Below are positions 24,430 through 36,821 of a stretch of DNA of 64,000 bases, one piece after another. The notes beneath the pieces were generated by a model. That model did not search any database. It saw only the letters and a list, made by a program, of their open reading frames with translations, and was not told the DNA's origin. This stretch comes from Acanthochlamys bracteata (taxonomy: Eukaryota > Streptophyta > Magnoliopsida > Pandanales > Velloziaceae), in the NCBI GenBank assembly GCA_019914995.1, contig CM034136.1, forward strand, positions 2,123,270-2,187,269, given 5' to 3'. Position numbers and translations under genes: made by a program. How positions within the stretch are numbered: position 1 is the first letter of the stretch; each line of letters opens with the position of its first letter.

Positions 24430-26800
24430 ATCATGGATGGACAAGTGTGCAAAGGAGAACAAAGTTAGGTGGAGAAATTTACCTCTGCCCTGTTGAGAGC
24501 CAATTACGTACCAAACTTGGCTGGCTTTGTTGGAATGTTGTTCAAATTAGGTCCGGTTTCGGTTCTTTATTCAGACTCAATTGGACATAGTTGGATCACC
24601 TTAGAGAACAAATTCTAGCATGTCTGCTTCAAGAAAACATTACAAGAACAACGGTATAGAAGGAAATATGTGTAGAGGGTCAAATTCTTTCAAAGGCACA
24701 CAGTTTGGAATTGAACATTTTGTTTAGTTCTGTTTTTCAGTCATGCAGCTTCAACACAGAAACAATGAGCTTATGCATTTCTCTTTCTGGCCTTTGTTTG
24801 CGGAAAAATTTTAGTGAGGTTGCTTACTTGCATTTTGCTTTCTAGAGAAAGATTGTGGGTCCCTTTGCTACTGTTTCAATTTCGCTAGTCGTTTGGTAGC
24901 ATCTCTTACCATCTATTAACCTAATCATTTTTGTTATTTTTTTAAAAATTTTATTTTAACTGCTTATATTAGTTTAAGGCAAGCCTGTTGTTAAACCTGC
25001 AACCACTTCTGTCTCTATCTACCAAAACCAATTTATCAACTTGTCAATTCTTTTTTCAGGAAAACGTTCTTCCATGGAGAATCTGCCACAAAAAGAACGT
25101 CTAGAAAGATTGAAGACTGAAGTAGTTAATATTTGGGTGATAAATGGGTAGATGGCTAGACACCTGCTGATCTATAGCGCTTCGTACTTTGTCACTTTTC
25201 ACCTCTTTGTTTGTGTTGTTTCATAGCAATCTACCTACCAATATTTATGTTTGGTCGTATTTCTAATGACAACTTTTAGCTTATATAATAACGTGTTTGA
25301 AACGTTTCATAACTCTATTTTTTTTCATCAAATTTTGAATTTTGAATAGTTCATATATTTTAATTATATAAAAAATTTAAAATTTTATTTCTATATGCGG
25401 AACTTCAGTTTCAATTTTTTTATTTGCACATTTTATAATACAATTATATCTTTTAATTTTTAACATAATTTAAAAAATTATTAAAATATAAACACTAAAT
25501 TCTACTTTTATTTTATTTTTTAAAAAATTCTATTTTTTACTTTTTACTTTTACGAAGCTAAGTTACGAATATTTAAAATATGCTCGAAATGTCTTGGTAA
25601 TTAGTAAGAAACAATTGAAAGAAAAAGTTTGTAAAACTCTTTTTATCCTCTTGTATTCTGTTTTCAAAAGGCCTTTTTTACTTTCTGCTTTTTCTTATAT
25701 ATGTTCTGCTTTGTGACATATAAAAATTATAATAAAATGAAAGAAAGATTATTATTCTGGGAATCTTGAGGAAGATTTTAGAAACGTATAATAGAATGCT
25801 GGCATTATGTTAGCTTCAGGACAAAGTGAAATTAATGCTTTTGAAGTTTAATGATTTGGCAAATAATTAGCAGTGCTGGATGTCTTGGATTCTCAGTACC
25901 GCTATCCCCAAAAACAAAACTGTTTTATGGAATATTCGCTTAAACAAACTTATATTGTCTAACGAATTATTCGCATGAATAATTCATTAATATGAAGCAA
26001 CTGGAAGCTCTCCTATCTGTTTTAAATTTTAGTACTTAATCTCTTAATTGCAGCCTCTGTGTTTGTTCGAGTGCTTTAATTTCTTTGATAGTTTGCTGAT
26101 GGAAACATTTAAGCTTAATTTTTAATAAAAACTCTAAAGTACCAAAATGTAAGGAATAATCATAAAGAGTTTGTTTAATCAGCGTACGCAAATTGCAAGT
26201 TTAGAGTCGGGAAACTACTTTAAAAAGAATGTTTTCATAATACCGCACTGATCCTAGGTGTTACCTGACTAACATTACGTAACCTGTATCCTACCGGAGT
26301 AAACTAAGCTGTCAATTTCACACCCTAACGACTCATTTGTATATATTTGTAGCTTTACTAGCATATTCATGTCTACTTAAATAAATTGGAATTCATTGTT
26401 TAGTTGCTTAAGCCCACCTAAAAGTATTATCATCATGAACTCGAAAATGAAGTTGGTAGGAAAGCTGCCAAGTTATTTAAATCTGAACTTGTTTACCTAA
26501 AGATTATATAATTAGAGATCAAAATAATAGAGATATGAGATAATGTATATGTTATTTTGAAATGCTTACGATAAACTTCATCGCCAGTCACCCATATATT
26601 ACTTTTTAAAGAGACCATCAAAAGCAACTGATCAAATTTCCTTTTCAAGAGAAAAACTAACCTTTTTAAACACTTCATATTCTATACGACTGAGACCTTT
26701 GAAAATTAAAATAAAGAATTATTTTAAAATAAATTTATATTTTAAGTTTTCAAAGAATAATTTATTTTATTTAGGAAATAACAAAATTATATATATATAT
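24430..26800. other. Intergenic stretch
   Basis: No supported gene. This is the upstream region of the desiccation gene followed by AT-rich DNA. A 61-codon minus-strand frame at 26493-26678 has no recognisable motif. Confidence 0.4.
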
Positions 26801-27226
26801 GGGAGGGAGAAATAGGGGTATTTTTTTTTAGGAGCACTTTTGAGTATTTTTTTTTCGGTTTATGATCGAAATGACCTCCAAATTCAATCTCCACCGTTAG
26901 ATATGAAGAATTATGAGTTAAAAATATATCTATAAAATTTGAGCTCAATCGAACTACGAATTAACCTTCATGTAATCACTTGATCAAGATGACAAAAAGT
27001 AAAAAAAATTAAAAATATATATATTGTATTATTTTTGTCATCTTAATTAAGTGACCCGATGAAAGTAAATTCGTGGTCCGATTGAGCTGAAATTTTATAA
27101 AAATATTTTTAATTCATAATTATTCATATTTAACAATAGAGATTGAATTTGGAGATTATTTCAGCTATAAATCGAAAAAAGAGTATCCGAAAGTGTTCCT
27201 AAAAAAAAGTATTTTTATCTCTCCTC
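26801..27226. mobile_element. Foldback MITE with ~200-bp inverted arms
   Basis: The left arm (26801-26999) and right arm (27032-27226) are near reverse complements along their whole length, separated by a 32-base AT-rich loop. Matching blocks include CCAAATTCAATCTC/GAGATTGAATTTGG, GAGCTCAATCGAAC/GTCCGATTGAGCTG and GATGACAAAAA/TTTTTGTCATC. Both outer ends abut short ATATAT tracts, so a TA-type target site is likely but cannot be proved. The transcript would form a long imperfect hairpin. Confidence 0.8.
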
Positions 27227-29274
27227 ATATATATATATTTTATGATATATAAAATTTTTATTTTATTTTATATATTTTATAATAAATTTTGTATAATTTT
27301 TTTAAAGTTTTAGAATAGTTGTCGAGGTAGAAAAGTTCTGTTCATTAACTTTTGTTATAATGAAAACTGTTTAGGCGTTAGAATTTCGCATCCGCTGTTG
27401 CATGGACAGGTGTATTATTAGAACAATTATTGTTTGACAATTTATCAGCAATTATTTGTCACATTATTGAAGAAACCTTACAACTGAAGCTAAGATAGTA
27501 ATAGTTTTCAATTTCGTCTAAGAGAGCGTACGGCAGCGCCTCGGATAACAGTGGGTAGTGACGTGTCCACGAATACAGCTAAAAAGTGGATGAAATAAGT
27601 CGGCACCAGCGGCATATGTTGCCGGTAATTATTAACGCTTATTAGATTTCATTTTAATTTTTTATTTTTTTATTAAATTTTATAAATTATTTTTTAAATT
27701 TTAAAAAAGTTAAATAAAGTATAAGTTATAAAATTTTATTATTTGATTATTATTTTTAAAAATAAATAAATTAAATTTATTATCTGAAAAATTTCTAAAT
27801 AAATTACTTTTAAAAGAGCTTTTATTTTAAGCACTCTCAAATATTTTTTAACATTTTAGTTTAATAAATAAGAATAGAAATATAGTTTTTAATGAAAATA
27901 GAAATATAGTTTCTAATGAAGAAGTCTTCATACTTTTTATTAGATAATCCAAAATTATCTTTCAAAATCAAGATAGTAATATATAGGCACAGACATATGT
28001 ATCCTATGTTCTTACATATAAAAATAACTCGTACTCAAGTTAATTCAAATAAAATCAATCTTTGATGCAAGCAAGATTCATAACAATTAAAAAGAAAGAA
28101 AACTTAGAAATTGAACCTAACGGTTCAGATCAGAATCAGAGACAGATATGGTATGAGGACCAATATTCAAAAACAAATAGAGAATCCTTGTGCATAATCA
28201 GTGCTGTGTTTGTTATAATTTGGAAGTAGGGATGTGGCTAGGTTTCCTCACACTTTACTTCAAAGACGAGCATTAAAAAGAAAGAAACGTGATGTCATCA
28301 TTCAACGAAATTGGATTGTTCTGTTAAAATAGGTAACTCTTTCAAATTTTGTCTTGATATTTAAATTTTGCGTATTATCATGTGACAAATCTGGTGTTCA
28401 TAATAGTAATATAGCTCAACCAAATATATGATACACTAAAATTTTACAATCCAGATTGAGTTCTTAAATATGATTAAAGCAATCACAAAAATACAGAAAT
28501 ATACGTAGAAAAAATAAGAAAAAAACTTTACGGTGCGATCACATTAAAATAAATTTCACTATGTGGTGAAATTATAAACCGTTGGTTTACAAATTGGTTA
28601 TTTTTGTCAAACAATTAAAATATTTTCTTACTTTCTCTCTTATTGCTCTCTTTCATCAAATATTACATATTTGAGGCATACTTATATAATGTCGGAATGG
28701 TAGATAATTTTCCATTAATATCTAGCCCACTTGAATAATCATTTTTTGTATACAATTTTTTTTGTTTGGTAACCACCTCCTTAGTAGTTATCCATTAATA
28801 TAACTTTTCTATAATAATAACTACTCAAAGGGAATGAATCTAGATATATTATCTCATTCTTTTTTGTCCCAATTGCTTTTTCGGTCTATAACCATCATCG
28901 TACGTATGTTGGACTAAATATTAGATTATCAGCAGCTACTTGTGGATTGTTTGTTGAAAATCTTATCAAAGTGGCTTTATATATGAGAAATCTCTCACTT
29001 AACACACTTTGCCATCTCATTTTAAGAAAACTAAGAAGTTTGTACGAAAATACTCGCATCAAAGATACTGTAAATAGGCATAGACAGAGCGAACTAAAGT
29101 TAGGAGCTTACTAGCTGACTTTCAAAATTCTTCATGCTTAGTCAATATTCCTCCGACTTATAATGAAGTACTTTCTTCGGATTCTTGTAACCAATGCTAT
29201 TGTTGTCCCTACTGTTGTTCATTATGATCATCGGCCGTTAATTTTTAGAAAAATTTAACTTGTGAGGCAGTACC
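27227..29274. other. AT-rich intergenic stretch
   Basis: No supported gene. A short patch at 27520-27630 is less AT-rich but shows no motif. The rest is broken by stops. Confidence 0.4.
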
Positions 29275-29345
29275 AACCCAGAAGGAAAGAAAATAATTAG
29301 TTGTAAGTGGGTGTACACCATCAAAAATAAATAAGATGGAACGGC
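29275..29345 (+). mobile_element. Copia reverse transcriptase fragment
   Basis: The plus-strand frame reads PEGKKIISCKWVYTIKNK, then a stop, then DGTARDNQ. This matches the first conserved block of copia RT (CKWVYKIK ... DGTVERYKARLVAKG). It belongs to a different element and strand from the fragment at 29.9-31.95 kb. Non-functional. Confidence 0.65.
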
Positions 29346-29879
29346 GAGAGATAATCAGATATTTATGGAGTGGATTATCATAATGCGGCGGTGTCGAACT
29401 ATTACGGCGGGTGAGATCTAGATCGATCGGCAATGAACGGCGAGATCAACGGATGGCGATCAAGAAAAAAAAAGAACCAGTTGAACCCTAACTGCGACGG
29501 TGGCGGCGGTGCTGAGACGGGTTTGAAATTGTTTTTCTTCTGGATTGATATTTTCAAATTGATATAGTTGAATTTGCTCAAATTGTAATCCTATCTATAC
29601 GATAGCAGCGGGATGGTCTGGTTACAATCTGACAGTCGCAGTCATTATCTTCACGATAGTGTAGGATAGATATAAGATTTTGTTCTGATACTATAATGAA
29701 AATATATTTCAATTTATTCAATTATTTAATACTTATACAAGTACATATATATAGTCTGCATACAAAATAAATACGTAAAGTACTAAATAAATAAAAATAT
29801 TCTAATATAACTAAAATACTAGATATATATTGACAAAGTCAATAAGTAGACTCTTTTTTATGCATAATTGTTTACAACC

Positions 29880-31950
29880 ATTCTAGCACTATTCATTTTA
29901 TTTTTTATCATTACTACCACAATTGATCTTTTAGACCCACTTGTTACCAATACTTTGTGGCCTTGAGAAAGAAATTTTAGTTTCCCGATTCCCATACTTA
30001 TTAAGTGCGTCAATCTCTTCTTCAGAGCCTTCATCTAACGAGCAGTATCTAACTATCTACTATTTCCTTAAGAGTAGTTGGCTCTCCCTCTTCAATAGGA
30101 AGGCTTTATGCAAAGTTAGACATGCTCTAAAAATTACCTCCATACCTCTCAGATGCTATCATTTTACTAGTTGAACGCCTAAGGGATGGATTCATAAAAC
30201 TTCATGTAAAGAATTTGAGTTTTTTTCTTCATCTTATGCCTCATCCGAACTAATAGTGATCATTTCTTGAAGATGGTCTTTCTTCAAAGTGGCATCATTC
30301 TCTTTTGATATCTTGTACAGCTGGTCCACTACGAAGATCATATCCCTACTAAAAAAAATTTTATGGACAGTGGGATCCTATAAGTCATACCCCATCATAT
30401 TTTCAACGTACTTTAGAATATGCACTTCTAGACTTTAGATCGAATCTGAATCTCTACTGCAATTTATATGTCACAAATCCGATTGAATTTATTCAAAAAC
30501 AGCTCTAGCCCTACTTAATGATTACTAAAATTTGATACGATGTTGTTTTTCTAGTAACACACTTCTCACAAAATGACAACTTAATCTCCAATACTCCTAG
30601 AAGAACTTCCTATCACAAAAATTTTAAGACACGCTCTAAAATATGACCCAACTTCAAGTGACAGATTCGAGTTACATCCGCTTTACTAAGGCGGATGCCA
30701 CACTTATATCTCCATGTAAAATTATCTCCACAAAAATTTGGTAAAAAGTTAGAATCAATCTTCTCTTCCTTCAAGACTTCTTACTCATCTTATATGATAT
30801 TGATATACCACCACTATCTGGGTCTTGTAGCCAAAGTTATTAAACTGTCTAACATATAGCGTCTACTTAGTTAGGCCAAACACTTGGCGTACATTATTGA
30901 TGAGATGAACCTTTCCATCTTCTCCTTTGAGTATGATAGAACCAATTCTAATAAACCTTCAAGACTTGACCATTTCTCATCCGCACGTTAATTTTAGAAA
31001 TGGCTTCACACTCATAAAACCAATTCCTTATAGATATCATGTGCCAAAATGACCCTAAATCTAATATCATTGTTTAAAAAATTTGACATTGTCTTCAGTA
31101 GCAACTGTAATTTTGTCAATTAGACACTCACTATAATTTGAATTATATGCAACACACACTTGAGGTTCCTTTGTCTAAGGACTTACCCTCATGCTTATAA
31201 TACTTAAGTTTTCCGTAAGCAAAATATTTCACTTATCTCTTGTTCTTTTTTATAATGTCACGTGCCACTATTTTCAAATTTTCTTTTCTCTTCTTATCCT
31301 GCGCTAATAACAAGACCTCTGCTTGCTGCCTAATAGGCTCATTATTAACCTTATCTTTAGGGAGACTTTCTTCTTCAAAAATAACTACTACAACATCTTC
31401 ATGGACATGTGACTACAAATTATTGTTGCTTATTTGATTTATAAATACTTGATAATATGAACTTAGAAGATTTGGGGATAGAGCCACTGCACGCTCATTA
31501 GTATCTATATTCCCCTGTAGTGCTGTCAATTGATAGAAAGAGATTTAATTGCACTAAAGATGATCAGTCACAAAAGACTAGCAAACGATGAGATACAAAC
31601 TTTGCATTAAGAATACAAGAACAACATGTCAGCTTGACTTCTTGGAACACACTTTCTCAAGGCAAACTTTTTTGTAGTCTTTTACTCTGAGACACTAAGA
31701 ACCTCATGATCAGTAAAAGTAAGATAAAAATTTGCTATAGCATTTCTTTCCGCCTTTTGCCATCTATAGTCTATCGTGTCATTAGGACAAACCTCTAGTG
31801 TGGCAAAGTAATTTTCTTTGACTAGAATTGTCAAAATTTTTGTTCTCGATAATCGATACTTGCTCCCACTAATTTTTTGATTTCAAACATGCTTGTTATC
31901 AGAAAAATGATACCACTTGTTAGAAATACAATATTGTTCACGAATGGTAA
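29880..31950 (-). mobile_element. Decayed Ty1/copia element (gag to start of RT)
   Basis: On the minus strand, gag begins near 31.9 kb with RWQKAERNAIANFYL. It continues near 31.3 kb with a charged segment (VVIFEEESLPKDK, then EPIRQQAEVLLLAQDKKRK), as in copia gag just before the zinc knuckle. Near 31.0 kb the protease/linker region reads INVRMRNGQVLKVY. Near 30.0 kb the RT begins with EEEIDALNKYGNRETK and IGNKWV. Multiple stops and frameshifts are present and most of the integrase is missing or unrecognisable. No LTR pair was identified. Confidence 0.65.
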
Positions 31951-32533
31951 TATAGTACAGTAAAAGTTTCTAATATGTTTTTAAGTTTAGATATAACTAT
32001 AATGAAATTGGGATCTACTATTTTATAGACGGATTCTTATGACAAAGCCGGATCGAGACTGTTTTGTCTGTTTTCTTCTGATCTCACTAGTTAGTGTCCA
32101 TTGGACTTGCTGTATGGTTTCAAGGGCTACGAAACCTAAGGCATCGAGACCTTATTTTGTTAGGGTTTTCAATAATGACTTCGAAATGCTGATCTCTAGT
32201 AGTCTTTACATGAGAACTTGGAGTTGCTATATAATTTACTTGCGCTTAGCTTGCATTCAGAGCCCCAAACCTTACTTGTCTCCCTGGCTATTGATTTGGA
32301 AGCATTTGAATTTTACTCGATCTACTATATGAACGTAGCTATAGCATCTTCGAGATTGATGAGCTTTGTAATCTTTGGGATGATCGGGTTGAGTGTAAAC
32401 TAATAAAAAGTTTTAGTTTGCTTCCTTGTTTACAGGAGCTTGAGCTTTCTGGCCATACATTACAGGTAAATAGGAAACTCAGTTCTCCAAATTGATCATT
32501 TCTCAAATTAAAGTTTTCAGTAGATATTACTCA

Positions 32534-32723
32534 TGTTGGATTAAGATTGAGTAGATTAGTTTCATATTGAATAAAAATAAGATAAAAGGGAGTTAATATA
32601 CTAGAAAATTTTATAATCTATTGACTTAAATTTTTGGGTTGGATTGAGCTTTCTAGTGTATGGACCGGACCCTTTAGGTGTCTTATCTTTGTAACTCATT
32701 CGATGTTGTGTATCTCTCCAATA
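32534..32723 (+). repeat. TRIM 5' LTR
   Basis: Starts TGTTGGATTAAG and ends CTCCAATA, with the usual CA terminus mutated. It is homologous to the 3' copy with several substitutions, so the insertion is not very recent. Confidence 0.85.
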
Positions 32724-32768
32724 GTGGTATCAAAGTCGATGGTTTGACAGAAATTTTGATACACATAG

Positions 32769-33050
32769 TAGCTCTCGCTGATAGTGGGTGAGTAGGTTAA
32801 AAGTGATATGGTCATTTAGGCTTCCACACTATGTGAGCGAGGATTCGAGCAAGTTGAGTTCTGATGGCGGGCTCTTAGTTGCACAGTCGGTTCACAGGCA
32901 ACGCGATTGACCCATGTTATAGCTCTAGCTGGTAGTGCCTTGAGCAGGTTAAAAACAGTGTGACTCACATAAGGCTTTCATAAGGTGTGAGTATAAATTC
33001 TGACCAAGTTGAACTCTGATAGCTTGCTCTTGGTGTGCAGTAACAGTGCT
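32769..33050 (+). repeat. Duplicated tRNA-like unit inside the TRIM
   Basis: Two related units of about 130 bp lie 151 bp apart. Each starts with a box-A-like word (TAGCTCTCGCTGATAGTG at 32769, TAGCTCTAGCTGGTAGTG at 32920). About 70 bases later comes a box-B-like word (GGATTCGAGC at 32841) or its degenerate counterpart (AAATTCTGACC at 32995), then TTGAGTTCTGAT or TTGAACTCTGAT. The box resemblance is to Pol III internal promoters. Function is not shown. Confidence 0.5.
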
Positions 33051-33137
33051 CGAGTTAAGTGGCGATCAACGTATTTGGTGTGTGATAGGGTGCTCGGATG
33101 AAAAGAAATATGGGTGACTCACTTTTGAGAGAGAGAT

Positions 33138-33329
33138 TGTTATATTAAGAGCGAATAGGTTAGTTTCATATTGAATAAAAATAAAATAAAAATGGAGTTA
33201 ATATATTAAAGAGTTCTATAACCTATTGGTTTAAGCTTTTAGATTGGATTTGATTTTCTAATGTATAGACCGGACTCTTCATATATCTTATTTTGGTTAA
33301 CTCTTTCAATATTGTGTATCTCTCCAGCA
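33138..33329 (+). repeat. TRIM 3' LTR
   Basis: Starts TGTTATATTAAGAG and ends CTCCAGCA, directly followed by the ACTCA target duplication. Confidence 0.85.
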
Positions 33330-34256
33330 ACTCATGTTCGTCTTCTTCTTTGCTCTATAAAACCTTGCTACTGGTGAAATTCGCAAGATGCTTCTTTCAA
33401 TTTGTCAACTAAGAGAACTATCCATTGACATTGGTGTTGGAGATGCACGTAATGTTCTGGTTGCTCTCTGCATGATAAGAAGCTCCCCTTTGCTCATGAA
33501 GCTACACGTAGATGTAAGGTCTTCATCGAAAATCCTTCTTAAGTTTGCTTGTACCCACATTACTCAAATACTTAGTTTCCTTCTTGCTTCTACTTTGATT
33601 CACATGGACGAATATTTTTGTCTTATTGACTAGCTGATGCTTGCTAGAAATAGATGTTTTATTAGAAGCACATAAGTTCAGCTGTAAATCTCCGGGCATT
33701 TACAGAAAGCAATTGTCTTTCGTCTGGAATCTCTTCGGTAATATTTAGGAAACATGCAAACGAAGTTTGCTCCTATGGATGTTTCCTTTCTTCAGAAGTT
33801 TAGCGAAAAATTTGGTAGATAAGATTACATGCATCATGGTATAACATTTTCAAGCGTGATTATGTTGTTGCAATGTATGTGATATATTTCCTCTGATATG
33901 ATGCTTTAGATGTTCATATTCATAACCTGAATTGCTTCTTGCTTATGAATTGTGTAGTTTTACCCAGAGTCTGAAGAACATTTGTAGGACATCACTCAAG
34001 CAGCCCTTGTGGGAAGATGCTGAAGATTTCAGCTGCTTTTTTAAGCTTGCTTAAAATTGTGAAAGTCGCTGGCTTCAAGGGGACTGATCATGTATTGAAA
34101 TTTGTGGAATTTCTGCTTGCAAATTCGCCAGTTCTTGAGACCGTTTCTGTTGAATTCAACAAACAATGTAAGCAAGATGTTCTTGGTATCTTCAGGCACC
34201 TTATTCATTTTCGGATATGTTCACCAAAAGCAGATATGTTGATCCCAACATAACTA

Positions 34257-35279
34257 GTTCTTTACACTGATTGATGAAAGAATCTCAGAATATCTATGAT
34301 AATTGCTGGAACGCTGCCAGCAAAATTTCAAGGCTTGTTGGGGAATGATAAGAAGTAAAGCCATGAACATTTTTTTCACAGATAGCAAGACTTTTAATTG
34401 TTTATTGTATCAAGTTATTTGCTTGAATTCGAATTGTTTTAGATGTTCCTGTAGGCTATAGAGAGCTGAGATGTTAGTGTCTTGGTTATACTCTGCTGTA
34501 AGTCCTTTTAAAGCACGCATAAAATTCCTACGTTGGATGAATCAAAATGTTAGACGTTCGGAAATGACTCCCGTACTTGAGCAAAGAAAGTGCAGCATAA
34601 GTTGTTGCTTGGAGGTACATTACAAGCTGTTGATTTTAAGAAGACGACATATGGCCTCGAAAGCTAAGTGTCGCAATGAACAGTAGCTTTAGAAGATGTG
34701 AACTCAAAAGATTCACAAAAGGTGCGCCTAGTTTTATGTTTAGTTAGCTCAAGTCAGAGGCACAACACAAACTTTATGTTCATATCCATATGGCATGAAA
34801 ATCCACTATTTTAGTATCATGGAAAGATATATCAGTAGCGCCAGGACGTTTAAAAGTACTTTTAAAATAAAATTTTTTTAAATAAAAAATATTTTTATAA
34901 AAAATAATAATAATAAATAATAAAAAAATTACGTTAATTTTTTTATATTTTATAAATTTTTAATAAATTTATAAAAAATATATTAAAAAATATGAATAAA
35001 AATTAAAAAATTATTTTTTCGAAAAACAATACCAAACAGCTAATTACTTGGTGCGAAAAAACGAAGGTCTGGACAAAGTAAAATTACAGAATAAGTAGAA
35101 AGTAAAGCCCATCCTCAAATTTGATTTATTAAACAGACTAGTTCATAACATATCTCAAGTTGCAATGAAAGACGAGACTTTCAGCAACAAAAGATTGTAA
35201 ATCCAAACTTGACCATTCCACTAGCTTTATAAAAATTTTATTCCAAAACAAAGCGCATAACTAGGAAATAGCATCCATT
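34257..35279. other. Downstream of the FBD pseudogene; AT-rich tail
   Basis: No supported gene. The segment to about 34.75 kb may be former 3' untranslated sequence. At 34846-35044 there is an AT-rich block between GGACGTTTAAAAG and ACCAAACAGCT that resembles the AT-rich MITEs elsewhere in the window, but its ends are poor. Confidence 0.4.
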
Positions 35280-36821
35280 TCATGATGGCAACTTGATACC
35301 TTCAGCAGTGCGCTTCCATCCGGTTCTGGAAGTGATATCTTGAAACCATGCAAGAACATGTGGACGAGAGGTAACCAGTTCCTTCTTCGGGGTCTTCATT
35401 AGATAGTATGTGTAAGGAATATGGTTCAAGTCAGCCAGGCTAAACTTGTCGCCAGCAATGTACTTGCATTTTGACAACCTGAACTCATAAATGTCAAGCA
35501 CCTTGGCCAGCTTCTCCGCATTAGCCTCAACTACTGCAGCATCAGTCGCCCGGCCAAACATTGGCTTGATCAGTGCCTCAGTCACCAATGTAGATATGGG
35601 GGGGTTGTAATTCTGTGACTCAACTTCTAGCCACACATCTACAGCAGCTGACTCAGCATCAGTGCCATCGCGGAGCAGAAGATCGCATCCAGACTTCTCC
35701 TTGTAATTGCATGCCAGATACTTGTTGATGGCACGAGAATCTAAATGTCAATCAACCAACAATACGAGTAAGCTAAGCAACCAGACTTTGGCACCACCAC
35801 AATTGAAAATTATATATCATTATGAGAGTACTGCCAGTAAAAGTTGAACTTAGCCATCTAAATCTTGAACTTGGATGCTAGAAATAACACTGATTGAAGA
35901 TTAATTGTGTCCTATGTACCATAATGTACAGGTGAAGAAGGGTTCTGATTTGATATTTAGTGATAGGATCACTATAGTAATCTATTTCTGTTAGGAAATC
36001 TAGCCAGATAACACAGCCCACATGCTTCCCTTCAACAAAAGACGAAAAAGATTGAACCTTTAGTCTCTCTTTGTTTTTTACCCTTACATAATCAACAACT
36101 GGCAACCTGAGCTCAATTGATAACTATTTCATCAATAAGTCATAAGAGTAACGCTATCCAAATATTGAATTAAGCGGCACATAACTATTGGTGGTTGTTT
36201 TAAATTTAAAACTGATTATTTACATCAAATCTAAAACAACAACTAAGTTTGTAGCATTCATCGTTCGTGATCAGCGATAATAATGATTGAACTCAACAAA
36301 AAAAATCATTTCTGAATCCATAAGGTCACAAAAAAAGACAAAAACAAGCAGATCAGGCATTAATCAATCCTTGCTTTGGGTGCTAGTTATTACAACAATA
36401 ACACAAAACATTATCATCACAAAACACAAAAATCTTCTGGTCAATTATAAAAACAAGTATCTTAAAGTATCATGAACTAGCTAGCTAGCTAGGTTCTTTG
36501 CTCAAAAGTTTTTTTCTTACCGAAGATGACGAGATCTCCATCCTGGAGCACCGGGATCTGACCAAAAGGCTGAAAACAAACAAGCAAAACAAGAAAATCG
36601 AGAAATCAGAAATCCATGGCGTTGGATTTGCGAGAAAAATTGTAAAAGAATTTCGAGCGATTGAAATAAATTACATTGAGCGCGAGGAATGAGGGTTGTT
36701 TGTGTGCGCCAGTGCGGAGGTCGACAACTTCCATCTCGTATTCGAGTCCGAGCTCGTTCAACGCCGCGATCGTCCGAATGGTGTTGGTGGACAAGTTCAT
36801 CCCATACAACTTCAAGCCCAT
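35280..36821 (-). CDS. GSTF: Glutathione S-transferase, phi class
   Basis: Three exons: 36821-36675, 36569-36521 and 35740-35280. They total 657 bp, giving 218 aa, the usual phi-class length. Introns have GTAATT...TCAG and GTAAGA...TTTAG borders, and the joins restore FLALN/PFGQIPVLQDGDLVIF and DSRAINKYLA. Residues 1-80 form the thioredoxin-like glutathione-binding domain. It has MNLSTNTIR with the likely catalytic serine at position 11, the cis-Pro motif QIPVLQDGD, and SRAI at its end. The C-terminal helical domain contains KYIAGDKFSLADLNHIPYTY and SRPHVLAWFQDI, typical of plant GSTF. The expected role is cytosolic conjugation of glutathione to electrophiles, or peroxidase activity, in stress and xenobiotic responses. 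The three-exon layout is typical of phi GSTs. ATG 36821 is chosen because MGLKLYG starts the fold; an upstream in-frame ATG at 37046 would add unrelated sequence. The gene looks intact. Confidence 0.95.

Larger units (their letters stand above)
32534..33329 (+). mobile_element. Complete TRIM (miniature LTR retrotransposon)
   Basis: Two direct repeats of 190 and 192 bp (32534-32723 and 33138-33329) share blocks such as TTAGTTTCATATTGAATAAA and GTGTATCTCTCCA. Both start TG, and the 3' copy ends CA. One base after the 5' LTR lies TGGTATCAAAGTCG, a primer-binding site resembling the initiator-Met tRNA complement TGGTATCAGAGC. A purine-rich GAGAGAGAGA tract precedes the 3' LTR. A perfect 5-bp target duplication ACTCA flanks it (32529-32533 and 33330-33334). 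It has no coding capacity. The 796-bp length, short LTRs and lack of genes define a TRIM. It sits in an intron of the FBD pseudogene. Confidence 0.9.
32030..34256 (+). pseudogene. F-box/FBD/LRR-repeat protein pseudogene (At1g13570-like)
   Basis: Pieces in family order on the plus strand are: an LRR-type exon ending LIKSFSLLPCLQELELSG at 32465, before GTAAAT; an exon from about 33385 reading LLSICQLRELSIDIG and MIRSSPLLMKLHVDV, ending near a GATGTAAGG donor; and a last exon from about 33970 with KQPLWEDAEDFSCFF, then KIVKVAGFKGTDHVLKF and VEFLLANSPVLETVSVEF. The last two strings are the FBD domain. Intact members are substrate-binding subunits of SCF ubiquitin ligases. No F-box exon is seen upstream, the first LRR exon is split over two frames, and the FBD exon changes frame at a T6 run near 34049. 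I infer a pseudogene. A TRIM element occupies the intron between the first two pieces. Confidence 0.75.

Noticed and set aside
29668-29690. Primer-binding site (TAGTATCAGAAC on the minus strand) for the copia fragment at 29.9-31.95 kb
   Set aside because: A PBS for a minus-strand element should lie beyond 31.95 kb, and no LTR pair supports this position.
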